A DNA stretch of 64,000 nt from Manihot esculenta (Eukaryota > Streptophyta > Magnoliopsida > Malpighiales > Euphorbiaceae): assembly GCF_001659605.2 (NCBI RefSeq), contig NC_035174.2, positions 19,196,009 through 19,260,008 of the forward strand, read 5' to 3'. Within the stretch, counting starts at the first letter, position 1. Each line of letters begins with the position of its first letter. Below, piece by piece: positions 48,433 to 60,900 of this stretch. The notes beneath the pieces were generated by a model. That model was not told where the DNA came from and ran no database searches. It saw nothing but the letters and a program-made list of their open reading frames with translations. A program made the position numbers and the translations under genes.

Positions 48433-49694
48433 GCCTTTTCTTCAGCAGATTCCCGAGAAAGGTTCCATTAGCTTTGGCTTGGATCATCACCCTGATTCTA
48501 TAGGAGGCTAACACATCGAACGTGGTGACGTTAGATACGTTCACTTAGAGGCGTTTGAATGTGTATGCTGGTTGTGTTGGACCCTAGTGTTTCGCTTTTC
48601 CTGTTGTTGTGAGCTGTTGATAGGATGGGTTTGATGACTTCTGGGCTTAGCGTGTTTTCTCTGGGTCAGTGGACCGGAGTGTGATCCATCTGAGGTCGAG
48701 TCAGTCAGTTCAGTTCAGAGGTTATGGTGAGTAGATGCAATCCAGCTGACCTTATGGTTCTAGAAGTGACTGCATGATGTCATTCTAGGGCGGATTGATG
48801 CATTACTCATGGTACTACCGGTGTCCATAGAGACAAGGTAGCAACGTTCAGAGCTAAGGATGGATCAGAGGCAGTCCTTTAGTGGGACAGTGTCTAGTGG
48901 TGCCTAGAAGTTAATGTCAGTCCATCAGGCTCATGGTTATTCAGGAAAGGATATCAGAGGGTTGTAAGCAAATTTGTCAGGACAGGGAATCAGTCTCAGT
49001 GCCCTTTACTAGAAGAGAGTTCTAGATGTTTCCCAGAATAGCTGTCAGGTTTACCATCTGTTAGGGAATTAGAGTTTGGAATGAGAATGATATCTGGCCG
49101 CAGAATCATTTCTTTCCTTCTACCCTACAGGATGGCACCTGCAGAGAAAGAGAGAGTTCAGAAGAGTCCGAAAAGTATAAGAGAGCTTAGTAGATAAAGG
49201 GTGTATCTGACTTAGTACCTCACCCTGGAATATTCCAGTGTTGTTGTGGAAAACGAAGGATAGACTCTTGAGATTTTGTTATACCTATTTACAGTTAACA
49301 AGATCACTACTAAGCAGGTACAGGTGTTCCTAGATAGGAGTGAATGATCTACTAGCTGTTCTCATTAAAGTTGAGTGGATTTATAGATTGGTATGATCAG
49401 AGTACAGATTGGTATCTGGTGAGAGAATTAAAGACTGAGAGTTTCACCAAGAGATTAGTTTAGGTAAGAATGATGATCTACTAGTTGCTTTGATAAAAGA
49501 GTTGATTATTATTTTGATGTGATCAGAGCTTTGAGTATCACCTATTGAGAGTTAGAAAGTGAAAGTTAGAAAAAGATAAAGAGAAAAAGGAGTAAGGATC
49601 AGAGTAGCGCAGCGAAAGCTGTGGAATTCAAGAATAGGTTGAGGTCTTGACGGTTTCTTTGTTGTTTTTAACATTCGAGGACGAATGTTTTTGT
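48433..49694 (+). pseudogene. Degenerate protease/RT remnants of element B
   Basis: Ordered short matches to A persist at DNA level: CAGGAGGCTAACACATC (A near 54259, B near 48505), the protease downstream region near 48670-48850, CTACAGGATGGCACCTGC (B 49127), AGTACCTCACCCTGGAAT (B 49216) and a TTAACAAGATCACTAC RT-start relic (B 49297). No frame stays open. It shows that B descends from a full element. Confidence 0.75.
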
Positions 49695-49706
49695 AAGGGG
49701 GGTAGA
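49695..49706 (+). other. Polypurine tract of element B
   Basis: AAGGGGGGTAGA next to the 3' LTR. Upstream, ACATTCGAGGACGAATGTTT (49671-49690) is the degraded counterpart of the 9-bp-stem hairpin in A and C. Confidence 0.8.
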
Positions 49707-49707
49707 T

Positions 49708-52130
49708 TGTAATACCCGGCTAAACCCGGCATCGGAATTCTTACCGTCCGGTGGGATTCAAGGATGTCAGAGGTTTCCTGAGGAGAGAGTGACGGTTGTC
49801 TAAAATATTTTAAAGTGTTTTCACGGTTTGATTAGGAAATAGTTGAGTTTTCGGGAGAAATGGCCAAAGGAGTTTCTGTCATGTTCGGCCCCCGAATGTT
49901 AAGTTCGGCCGCCGAAAGTGCCCAATGTTCGGCCCCCGAAGTTTATGTTCGGCCTCCGAAAGTTGCATGGTTTTGCATGCAGTTTCGGCAGCCGAAGCTG
50001 GGGTGGTCGGCTAAGCTGTGCATGCGCCTCGGTCCGTGGTTTGGCCAGCTGTTGCCTCCAGATCATGGCTAGAGGGTTATGCCACGTCTCCCATGACTCA
50101 TCTATACACTTTTAATCACTCATGCACAGGTTTGAGGGTGGTAAAGTGTTTAGAACGTTTTGAAACAAAAGAAGAGAGTTTTGGGGTTTTGGTGAAGGGA
50201 AAGAGGTGTTGGTGCATAGCTTGGTGTTCAGGTTGTCCAGCTTCTGATTTCAGGAGGTAAGGGAAGTCTTTATACTTGTTTTAATGATTTCTAATAGCTT
50301 TTTAAGAGGTTAAGGGTAGAGTTATGTTTATAGGTTTAGTTGTGATGTTTTAATGGTTTATGCATGATTATGTGTTATGTGTGTTGTTTGTTGGGGTAAT
50401 AGGTAGTTTTGGACCCCTTTGAGCATATACCAGAGTATATGTAAGTTGAGGAGTTGTGTATGCAGGATTGTGTAGAGTTGGTGCTTGGCAGGAGATGGTT
50501 GTGCACGAAGCTGAGTTCTGGATGAACTCAGGTTCGGCCGCCGAAGGGAGGCTTCGGCCGCCGAACCCCTTGTGAAGGCAGTTTCGGCTGCCTAAGGTTG
50601 CCTCCGAAAGAATGGACTTTCGGATCTGTCCAGCACATTCGGCCGCCGAAGGTGCCGCCGAAGGTGTCCTGCCTAGTTTTTCCTATGCATACTTTATGTG
50701 ATTGTTTTATGAGCTTTTAGAGGGGTTTTGGGGAGTTGTTTAAGAGTTGATAAGAGTATGTTTGACACCTCATTCGAGTCCCTTTGTGTAGGAGTGGACC
50801 CGACAGTTCAGGGAGGTCGTCAGGATTAGCAGTTGTAGAGTCAGTCAGGTTTCTGCTTGAGGAGCAGAGGTGAGTAGAACTAAACTTAAACTTTTATTAA
50901 TGAAACTTAATGCTTTAGCATAGTTCATGCATCATGAATGCTATGATATGTATTAGGGTGAGTGCATTAGAATCACGAATGTGAAGCATTGCATATTATG
51001 TGATCAGAGTTTAGGTGGACCCAGGCGACTCCAATAGCCTAAGCTTCGGCTCCTGTCATTGTGTCAGGTCAGTTGGGCAATTACTTGTTGGAATGCCCTG
51101 TGTAGCTCCTTTGGGGGGCCAGTGTTGACAGAGGGTATTTTTGGGGTCATGTCTACCTTAGTGGGGATTGGACCAAGGCGACTTCAATAGCCCGTCGAGG
51201 GAGTTTTGGGGTCATGTCTAATCCAAGATATATTGAGATGTTTGTGTTGTGATGCATTTTCATATATAGTGCGTATGAATGAACTGTTTTCAGTGTTTCT
51301 ACTCACTGGGCTTTAGAAGCTCATCCCTTTCCCTTAATCCCAGTTTTGCAGGTACAGGGTTAGCTGGGAAGTCAGAAGCATCAGAGTGTTGGCTTCAGTA
51401 TGTTTGTGTATAGCATAGTGTGGACATGATGGATGTAAAAGGCTATATGTAAAGTGATGTAATAGTTAGTCAGTTAAGGTATAAATGTATTAGAATGTGC
51501 TTTTGCCTATTGTCAGTGTATGTTAATCCCTTGTTTATGCATGTATCCTGTTTTCAGTGTAATGATGAGCAATGAGTCAAACCAGGCTTAATAACATGTT
51601 GTGTTTCGAAAACCCAGTGAATTATAACTGTGAGGGAAGACAGGGTTTAATTCCCTTGACCCAAGACCAGTGCGGAGGAAAGACCAGGTTTGATTCCTGT
51701 GATCCATAGAGAGGCCAATAGAGAAGACCAGGTTTGATTCCTGTGACTCTATGGTAGCCAAGTTAACTTATGATATGCTGACCCTGACAGAGTGGGTTCT
51801 ATGCTGCAGAGCGCATAGGGTATGGAGGTTACTTGGTAAAGCATCACTGGTGTATTATAGATAGCCAGAGGGCTAGTTCAGATTAGTATATCTGAGCATT
51901 TGGTTCATATGATTGGACCTATGGTATATTGTTTAAAAGGTTAAGTCTGGTAGTTTTAAAGACAAGTTTGAAAAAGTAATAGTCCAGTCGGATCATGTAT
52001 GGGATTTTAACAGGTACACAGAGTTCATAGCAGGCTTACTACGGGTCCCGGCGGCCTTAAGCCGATCTGGATCCTAGTGCCGAGCAGTTTGGGCCGTTAC
52101 AAAGAGGGTACCGGTTTCCGGGCTGTTACA
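49708..52130 (+). repeat. 3' LTR of element B (2423 bp)
   Basis: It is the same as 45002-47424 apart from one base noticed near 50837, and is followed by the target copy AAGAT. Confidence 0.95.
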
Positions 52131-52135
52131 AAGAT

Positions 52136-52420
52136 GTTTTATAATGTTCATGAAAGCCAACTCATCTTATGATGTATCGCCCATTGGGCATTGATGAGAT
52201 CCCACAGAGGGATCATGATTATGATTATGGTTATGTGCAGTGCATGTTCAGGTTGAGTTGGATGTTTGAAGGAAAAGTTTTAAATTTTTTATGTATGTTG
52301 TGATCATGCATGGGATTAAACAGGTTTTCAAGTTGCAAGTCAGGCTTGCTACGGGTCTTGGCGGCCTTAAGCCGACCCGGATCCTAGCGCCAATAGCGGT
52401 CCGATTTTCCGGTCGTTACA
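52136..52420 (+). repeat. 5' LTR of element A, last part
   Basis: It continues from GATGTTTTATAATG as in 59811-60097 and ends CCGGTCGTTACA at 52420. Confidence 0.92.
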
Positions 52421-52423
52421 GAA

Positions 52424-52435
52424 TGGTATCAGAGC
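52424..52435 (+). other. Primer-binding site of element A
   Basis: TGGTATCAGAGC, three bases after the 5' LTR, tRNA-iMet type. Confidence 0.9.
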
Positions 52436-52693
52436 CCTAGGTTCATAGGATCGGACCTAGAGTGTCGGGCTCATAGATGTTCTGGAAGGTCAAGCACAAT
52501 AGGAAAGATCATGTCCACTAGGATAGGATGTGGAGTCCTGTCTTGTATGATGATGTGAAATGCCATGATTATATACATGTGCATTGATGTTATGATATGA
52601 ATGATATGTTGATGAGATGAGGGTTCATGTGTGCCCACATGAACCATATGATGCTGATGTTTGTGTGATGTGTACTGTTTTTCAGAAAACAGG

Positions 52694-55600
52694 ATGAGTG
52701 GAACCCGTCGATCGGCAAGATTGACCGGCGTGCCACCTGAGGATGAGGGCACGAGCGCCCGTCCTCCTACATTGCCTAGGGCAATGTCTTGTAGAGCAAA
52801 CAGAGAAAGAGTGTCAAGGGACCCTAGAAGGTCTTTTGATGCTAGCAGAAGGGGGACAGATAGAGGAGGAAGTTCTTCAGATGTGAGGGAGGTTACGGAA
52901 GAGGATCAGAGGAAGGATGGGAACCTGGATGTGAGCATGGAGGAAGAGGGGACAGGGGAGTCTCAAGGAGGCGTTCAGGCCTCGGGGTATGGTTTTCCAC
53001 CCCATTATCGACCCTTCCCACAGGGTTCAGGGTATTCAATGGGTTGCACATCGGATTACTCCAGCTTTAACCCTTACCCTACCTACATGCCTTATCCACC
53101 TTTCTATCCACCTTATACACAGTACCCAGCTTATCCACCCTCACCCTTCTATCCAAACCCGGCAAACCCCACCTCGGGGAATGCTGCACCCCCACCTCCA
53201 CCACCTACAGAACCAGCAGCACCAGTTACTCAACCTCCTAGACCTAGCTCAGCCGATGGGAGCAAAGTAAAGATGACAGATTACCTTAAGCTGGATGCTC
53301 CCAAATACAAGTCAGGGGATGACCCCTTTGAGTATCTGAGAGTAGTAAAGATAATAACTGATGAGCTAGGGGCGAGTGATAGCAGGGCCATTCAGATGGC
53401 AGGGTTCACTTTAAAGTGCAAGAAGGCACGGGAATGGTTCAAGTGTTATGTGGACCCGAGACTAGACGGCATGACATGGGAGGAATTTGCGAATGAGTTC
53501 GCTGGATGGGCTTTTCCAGACAGTTCCAGAGAACTGAAGATGATTGAGTTTGAGCAACTGAGGCAGACAGAGCACATGAGCGTGGAGGAGTTCACAGATA
53601 AATTCTTGGAGCTATTGCCTTTTTCAGGGCAAGCTCTAGATTCAGATACGAAGAAAGCCAAGAGATATGTGATGAAGCTGCATTCTAGGTACTCCTCGTT
53701 GATTCAGTCAGTTGAGAGGGAAAGTTTCCACACTGTGGTGGATATGGCTCGAAGGATGGAGGCGAGTGCTATAGTTGAGGGGTCAGTGAAGCAGTCAGTG
53801 ACCCAGTCTTCAGGGGTTAAGACCCCAGGCAGAGGAGGGCCAGGTCTCTCTTCTCAGAGCTCAAGTAAGAAGAGGTGGGATAACACCACCAAGAAGCCGA
53901 AAAAGAATAAGTTTTGGAATAAGTTGAAATCCGGTCTGGGTTTTGGCGGTGGCTCGAGTTCAGGCTCAGATGGTACAGAATGCCAGAGGTGTGGAAGGCC
54001 GCACAGGGGAGTGTGTCGAGCTGGGACTAATACATGTTTCAGATGCGGACAGGAGGGACACATAGCTCGGGAGTGTCCTAGAGCACCTTTTATGGGCCAG
54101 CCCCAGCAGACAGCTTCTGGTAGTGTGGCACAGCCAGCAGCTCCAGCCACAACTCAGGGCAGTGGCAGATGTAGAGGGAGAGGGGCAGCCTCTTCTTCTG
54201 GTTCCCGAGGTGAAGGTCCATCAGCTCCAGCCAGGATCTTCACCATGACTCAGCAGGAGGCTAACACATCCAACACCGTGGTGTCAGGTAATCTCGTCAT
54301 TGGATGTTCTGATGTGTATGCATTAATGGACCCGGGTGCATCTCATTCATTTATTGCTCCGAGAGCCGTTGAGAGGTTGGGTCTGATAGTCTCTGGGTTA
54401 GAGTGTCCCCTATGGGTCAGTGGACCCAAGTGTGACCCGTCAGTGGCAGTGTCAGTCTGCCAGTACAGTCCAGTTTTTGTCGAGGGAAGATGCCTCTCCG
54501 CCGACCTTGTGGTTCTAGATTTGACAGACTTTGACGTCATTCTAGGGATGGATTGGCTATCTACCCATGGTGCTACCTTGGACTGCAGAGACAAAGTAGT
54601 CAAGTTCAGAGATCAGAACGGGTCAGAGGTCGTCTTCAGAGGAGACAAGAGGGGCACACCTAGAGGTCTGATATCAGCTCTTCAGGCTCATAGGTTGCTT
54701 AGGAAGGGATGTCAGGGGTACTTAGCTCATGTGAGAGAGCTAGACAGTCAGGTCAGGGAGCCAGCCTCGGTGCCAGTTGTCAGAGAGTTTCAGGATGTCT
54801 TTCCAGACGAGCTTCCAGGTTTACCACCTGCTAGGGAGATAGAGTTCGAAATAGAGTTGATGCCTGAAGCTAGACCGATCTCTATCCCTCCCTACAGGAT
54901 GGCCCCAGCCGAGTTGAAGGAATTGAAGGAGCAGTTGCAAGAGCTGGTAGAAAAGGGCTTCATCCGACAGAGTACCTCACCTTGGGGTGCTCCGGTCTTG
55001 TTTGTGAGAAAGAAGGATGGATCCCTCAGACTTTGTATCGACTACAGGCAGTTGAACAAAGTCACTACCAAAAATAGGTACCCTCTGCCAAGGATCGATG
55101 ATCTATTCGACCAGCTAGCAGGAGCGGGTTGTTTCTCCAAAATAGATCTAAGATCGGGGTACCATCAGCTAAGGATAAGGGATGAAGATGTGCCAAAGAC
55201 AGCTTTCAGGACCAGATATGGGCATTTTGAGTTCCTTGTGATGCCGTTCGGGTTAACCAACGCCCCTGCAGCATTCATGGATCTCATGAACAGAGTATTT
55301 AGTTAATACCTGGATCACTTCGTTATTGTCTTCATAGATGATATCTTAGTGTATTCCAGGAACACAGAGGAGCATGCCCATCATCTGAGGTTGGTTCTGC
55401 AGACTTTAAGGGAACATGGCTTGTATGCCAAGTTCTCTAAGTGTGAGTTCTGGCTGAGGAGCATTTCGTTCTTGGGGCATGTGGTGTCGGAAAATGGTAT
55501 AGAGGTAGACCCCAAGAAGACAGAAACTGTGGCTAACTGGCCTAGACACACGTCAGTGACAGAGATTAGAAGTTTCTTGGGTTTGGCAGGTTACTACAGG

Positions 55601-57673
55601 AGGTTCGTTCAGGACTTCTCGAAGATTGCAGCTCCTCTGACCAGACTAACCAAGAAGAATCAGAAGTTTGTGTGGACCGGCCAGTGCGAAGAGAGTTTTG
55701 AAGAGCTTAAGAAGAGGTTGACTTCAGCACCAGTGTTAGCTCTGCCATCTAGTGATGAGGACTTTACAGTCTTTTGTAATGCGTCCCGTGTGGGACTGGG
55801 TTGTGTACTAATGCAGAATGAGAGGGTGATTGCTTATGCTTCTAGGCAGCTGAAGAAGCATGAGTTGAATTACCCCACACATGACCTGGAGATGGCAGCA
55901 GTAATCTTTGCACTCAAGATGTGGAGGCACTACCTCTATGGGGTTAAATGTGAGATCTTCACGGATCATAAGAGCCTATAGTACATCTTGAGTCAAAGAG
56001 ATTTGAACCTGAGACAGAGAAGATGGGTGGAGCTGCTGAGTGACTATGATTGCAAGATTCAGTACCATCCGGGTAAGGCGAATGTTGTGGCAGACGCCTT
56101 AAGCCGGAAATCACTCGGCAGTTTATCCCACATATCGGCAGAAAGGAGGCCAGTGGTGAAGGAGTTTTACAAGCTCATTGAGGAAGGTCTACAGATGGAG
56201 TTGTCTGGTACAGGTGCCTTGGTGGCCCAGATGAGAGTGGCACCCGTGTTTCTGGAGCAGGTGGCTCAGAAACAGCATGAGGACCCGGAGTTAGTGAAGA
56301 TTGCTAGGACTGTTCAGTCAGGCAATGATAGTGAGTTCAGATTCGACAGCAAGGGGATCCTCCGCTATGGGAGCAGACTATGTGTACCAGATAACATAGG
56401 GCTAAAAGGAGACATTATGAGAGAGGCTCATAATGCAAGATACAGCATTCACCCCGGGGCCACCAAGATGTATCAAGATCTAAAGAAGGTTTATTGGTGG
56501 CCGGCTATGAAGAAAGAAGTGGCACAGTTTGTGTTAGCCTGCGAAGTGTATCAGAGGGTGAAGCTGGAACATCAGAAGCCGGCTGGAATGCTTAACCCGC
56601 TACCTATTCCAGAATGGAAATGGAAAAATATAGCTATGGACTTCGTAGTGGGGTTACCGGTGGCGTCCAACAGATTGGACTCCATATGGGTGATTGTGGA
56701 CAGACTCACTAAATCTGCTCACTTCATCCCTGTCAGGAGTGGCTATTCTGTGGACAAGTTGGCGCAGGTGTATGTCGATGAGATCGTCAGACTGCATGGG
56801 GTTCCTGTTTCGATAGTGTCAGATAGAGGGCCCCAGTTCACCTCCAGGTTTTGGCGGAGTCTGCAGAGTGCCATGGGTACCAGGTTGGATTTCAGTACTG
56901 CCCTCCACCCACAGACGGACGAACAATCAGAAAGGACCATCCAGACCATAGAGGACATGCTCAGGATGTGTGTGCTGGACTTTGGCGGTTCTTGGAGGCA
57001 GCATCTACCTTTGGTGGAGTTTGCCTACAATAACAGCCATCATGCTAGCATCGGGATGGCTCCATATGAAGCTTTATATGGAAGGAAGTGCAGATCACCT
57101 GTTTGCTGGGAAGAGGTTGGAGAAAAGGCCTTGGCAGGGCCTGAACTAGTAGAGATTACCAGCAGGGTAGTACCCATAATCAGAGAAAGGATCAAGACTG
57201 CTGCAAGCAGACAGAAGAGTTATGCAGACATCCGCAGAAGGCAGGTCGAGTTTCAGGAGGGGGATCTGGTATTGCTCAAGGTGTCTCCTATGAAGGGAGT
57301 GGTTCGCTTCGGGAAGAAAGGTAAACTAGCCCCACGATACATCGGACCTTTTGAAATCTTGCAAAAGATTGGGAATGTGTCGTACAAGCTGGATTTACCT
57401 GCTTCGATGGAAAGGATCCATCCGGTTTTCCATGTTTCAATGTTGAGGAAGTTTGTGTCAGATCCGAGCAAGGTTCTTAGTGAGCCTGATGTGGAGGTCC
57501 AAGAGGATCTCACCTATGTTGAACAGCCAGTACGGATCATAGACACCCAGATCAGAAAGTTAAGGAACAAGGAAATCCCGATGGTGAAAGTCTTGTGGAA
57601 CCACCACAATTTGTAGGAATGCACTTGGGAGACACGGGAGTCTATGCTCCAGCAGTACCCTCATCTCTTTTAA
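52694..57673 (+). pseudogene. gag-pol of element A, single frame, three stop codons
   Basis: The start is [10 protein letters not shown] (an upstream in-frame Met at 52661 is less likely, as C also has [10 protein letters not shown]). About 1659 codons: Gag (capsid block near residues 245-330), knuckles [12 protein letters not shown] and [14 protein letters not shown] (~430-465), protease (~540), RT (~765-890, FIDDILVYS), RNase H (~1020-1100), integrase HHCC plus D,D-E core (~1230-1420), chromodomain-like end (~1610-1659). Stops: TAA at 55304 (Gln in C), TAG at 55979 (Gln), TAG at 57614 (Glu). Catalytic changes: protease D-S-G is D-P-G (54329), first RNase H Asp is Asn (55778), integrase finger Cys is Tyr (56549). 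No frameshift. Confidence 0.93.
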
Positions 57674-57748
57674 GGTTAGATCACTATGTGTTTATGTGCT
57701 ATGTATGTATGTATGTTATGTTTTATGCCATGCTATGTGCTAGTTGAG

Positions 57749-57784
57749 GAACATTCGGGGACGAATGTTCTTAAGGGGGGAGAA
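57749..57784 (+). other. Hairpin and polypurine tract of element A
   Basis: Stems GAACATTCG and CGAATGTTC with a 4-nt loop (57749-57770) are followed by AAGGGGGGAGAA (57773-57784) and the LTR. Confidence 0.85.
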
Positions 57785-60097
57785 TGTAATACCCGGCTAG
57801 ACTCCGGTATCGGAATTCCTACCGTCCGGTGCAATCTCGGATGTCGGAAGTCTCTAGTAGGGTAGAGTCATGTTTTCAAAAAATGTTTTAAGGTATTTCA
57901 TGGTTTTAGTAAAATGGAAATGAGTTTTTGTATAAAAACAACCTTGAAGGAAAACTCAGGTTCGGCTGCCGAACCTCAAGTTCGGCCGCCGAACATGCAT
58001 GCCTTCGGGAGCGCCTTTAGGCCCCCGAAAGCATAAGTGAGGGAAGTCCAGGTTCGGTCCCCGAACCTCAAGTTCGGTCGCCGAACATGGCATGCATGCG
58101 GAGGCACGTTCGGCCCCCGAACGTGGCCTGGCCAGCCACTATAAAAGGGTCCCTTAGCCGAAAACAGGCGAGCTTTTTCCCCATTTTCGGCCAAGGTGAG
58201 TTCTCCGCCACCCCTCACCGATCTTGAGTCTTTTCCTTCAGATCTTTCGAGTTTTTCACAAGTTTTTACTTTGTTTTGAAGATTTTTGAGTTTTAAGCAA
58301 GTTTTGGAGCTTTGAGGTTCAAGAACCCAAAAATCTCCCACCTCCAAGTTTAGGACGTCTCTCTCTCGATCTTCAAGAGGTAAGAGCCGATCTTAAGCTC
58401 ATTTCATGTTTAAAGTAAGTTTTATGCAAGATCTATGGGGTAGAATGCATGTTTAGCTCATGGTTAGGTTTATGGGTTTTATTTGTGTTTTTTATCAATG
58501 TGAGTTGCTTGTGTGTTGTAGTTGGGGTTTTTGATGGTTTGATGCCCCTAGGAACTTGTATGTTTGCTTGTGTATGTTTGAGGAATGTTGTAGAATAGGT
58601 TTATGCATGTTTGGATGAGATAGGAGGCACAAATGCATAGGGGAGCTGAGTTTCTGCCATTCTGGGAGAAACCAGGTTCGGCAGCCGAAGGAACTTTCGG
58701 CCGCCGAACATGCTTGTGGAGGCAGCCTTCGGCTGCCGAAGCTTGCCCCCGAAAGGAGACTTTCGTCTCTGTCTGGGACTTTCGGCCGCCGAAAGTGCCG
58801 CCGAACATGCATGAGTTTCGCCTCTGTCTGGGAGTTTCGACCGCCGAAGGTGCCGCCGAACCTGCCTGACTTTCGGCTCTGGAGGGACTTTCGGCCGCCG
58901 AACCTGCCGCCGAAAGTGCCCTGTCCAGCCCTTTCTTGCATGTTTTTCTATGATTCTTCCATGATGTTTTAGGGGGTTTTTGGGGAATAGTTTAGAGTTA
59001 TGTTCATGTATGTTTGGTCCCTCATTTGAGTCCACCTGTGTAGGTTCAGACCCGAGGAACCGAGGACCCCAGCAGTGAGTCTGTTGCCCCAGTGTCTGGT
59101 CAGAGCTATCCAGAGGTGAGTGGAATAAACCTTTACGTTTAAAGTAAATAAATTTCAAAGTTTTGAGCATTGTTCATGCATCATGAATGCCATGTGATGA
59201 ATTAGGTTGCTTGCATTAGAATTCACGAATATGTTGCATTGCACATTTTGATGTTGATGTGGATGAATGTTGAATGATCCATAGCCCTCGATCTATGATA
59301 TGACGATATGATATGTACGGTACGGAAAGTAAGACCAGTGGGACCCATTCTACGTTCGCTGGCACTATGTAAGGGAAAGACCAGGACCCATTCTACGTTC
59401 TGGCACAGTTGGACACTGTTATGTTATGATATGTAAGGGAAAGACCAGGACCCATTCTACGTTCTGGCACAGTTGGACCATGTAGAGGGCTATTGGTGAC
59501 AAGTTCATCCTTGATGTGATTAGCTGTGATGTGATGCATTTCATGTATTCATATGTTTTAAGTATTTTATTATTCTGCTCACTGGACTCTAATAGCTCAC
59601 CCCTCTCCAAATTTCCCCAGGATTGCAGGTACAGGGTAGACCAGGAGGTTTACAAGAGTAATGAAGTCACGTGTATGTAATAGTTAGTGTGGACATGATA
59701 GATGTATTAATGTTATGTAAAAGTACAGTTTCAGTCATGTAATGATATTGAGAATTAGATATTGTGCTTGACATTGTGTATGAGGTATCCCTTTTAATAC
59801 ATGATCAAAGATGTTTTATAATATTCATGAAAGCCAACTCATCTTATGATGTATCGCCCATTGGGCATTGATGAGATCCCACAGAGGGATCATGATTATG
59901 ATTATGGTTATGTGCAGTGCATGTTCAGGTTGAGTTGGATGTTTGAAGGAAAAGTTTTAAATTTTTTATGTATGTTGTGATCATGTATGGGATTAAACAG
60001 GTTTTCAAGTTGCAAGTTAGGCTTGCTACGGGTCTTGGCGGCCTTAAGCCGACCCGGATCCTAGCGCCGGTAGCGGTCCGATTTTCGGGTCGTTACA
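57785..60097 (+). repeat. 3' LTR of element A (2313 bp), uninterrupted
   Basis: The reference copy of the family in this window: TGTAATACCCGG...CGGGTCGTTACA. CCGAA-rich hairpin clusters at 57958-58130 and 58674-58915, three CCCATTCTACG repeats near 59345-59465, and a TATA box at 58140. Target copy TATAT follows. Confidence 0.95.
58140..58147 (+). promoter_or_regulatory. Putative TATA box of the 3' LTR of A
   Basis: TATAAAAG, identical in sequence and context to the 5' LTR box. If active here it would drive transcripts toward 60098 and beyond. Confidence 0.55.
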
Positions 60098-60900
60098 TAT
60101 ATATATAGAGAGAGAGATTATAATAATAATTACAAACATATGTATATATATATATATAATTAATTTTAATAATTTAAATTTTATTAATATAGAAAAAGTG
60201 TGTAATATAATCTTTTTAAATAAAATAGAATATAATTAACGAATTAAATTAGTTAAATTGAATAATATATATATATATATATAATTATTTTAATAATTTA
60301 TATTCTATTAATATAATTCTATTAATATTGATATAGGGTGTATATAACCTATTTAAATAGGATAAATCTTAATTGATTAATTAAATTATTATACTATAAA
60401 TATTTAATAATTGATCAATAATTGAAAAATATAATAATTTTATATTGTTATTATATATATAATAATAACCATTATAATTCTATTAGTATATATATTTAAT
60501 ATATTTAAATAGAATAAATTATAATTTATTAATTAAATTAATTAAATAAAATAATAATAAATATTTAATAATTAAATAATATTATAATTATAGGTGTGTA
60601 ATTTTATCGAAATTATATAATATATATAACATATTATTGGAACCATACATTAAAATTATATAATATATATATAAAACTAAATAGTTAAATGAATTTGATT
60701 CGGTACGGCTTGGTTCCCATACCATATATAAAAACTAAATAGTTAAATGAATTTGATTCGGTACGGCTCGATTCCCATACCATCGATTCTTTTTCAATTT
60801 CAATTCGGTTTGATACAATTCTTCGACTCGATTTGAAACCTCCAAGAATCATGCACAGCCTGTTTGTTTGTATTTTTTTTCCTTTTTAATCAAAATGGGA
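60098..60900. other. AT-rich spacer with a 58-bp tandem duplication
   Basis: Low-complexity A/T DNA. ACTAAATAGTTAAATGAATT and the following TTGATTCGGTACGGCT occur twice at a 58-bp period (60673-60783). No gene. Confidence 0.6.

Larger units (their letters stand above)
45002..52130 (+). mobile_element. Element B: recent non-autonomous relative of A
   Basis: LTRs 45002-47424 and 49708-52130 are both 2423 bp; by eye I found one difference (C/T near 46137/50837). Target copies AAGAT lie at 44997-45001 and 52131-52135, and the intact site is seen in A's 3' LTR near 59810. Inside are PBS, a gag-like frame without capsid domain, pol remnants, and a polypurine tract. LTR ends resemble those of A, so B is a deletion derivative of the same lineage that needs trans help. 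Confidence 0.93.
42982..60097 (+). mobile_element. Gypsy element A (Tekay-like chromovirus), with element B nested in its 5' LTR
   Basis: 5' LTR in two pieces (42982-45001 and 52136-52420), PBS 52424-52435, gag-pol 52694-57673, polypurine tract 57773-57784, 3' LTR 57785-60097, target copies TATAT at 42977-42981 and 60098-60102. Without B (7129 bp plus a 5-bp duplication) it is about 10 kb. The chromodomain-like C-terminus and the domain order place it in the chromovirus group; Tekay is the best fit from memory. Confidence 0.92.

Noticed and set aside
52694..57673. Possible endogenous pararetrovirus
   Set aside because: There are LTRs, integrase, chromodomain-like end and a tRNA-iMet primer site with target duplication; no movement protein or viral coat is seen. 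It is a Ty3/gypsy retrotransposon.
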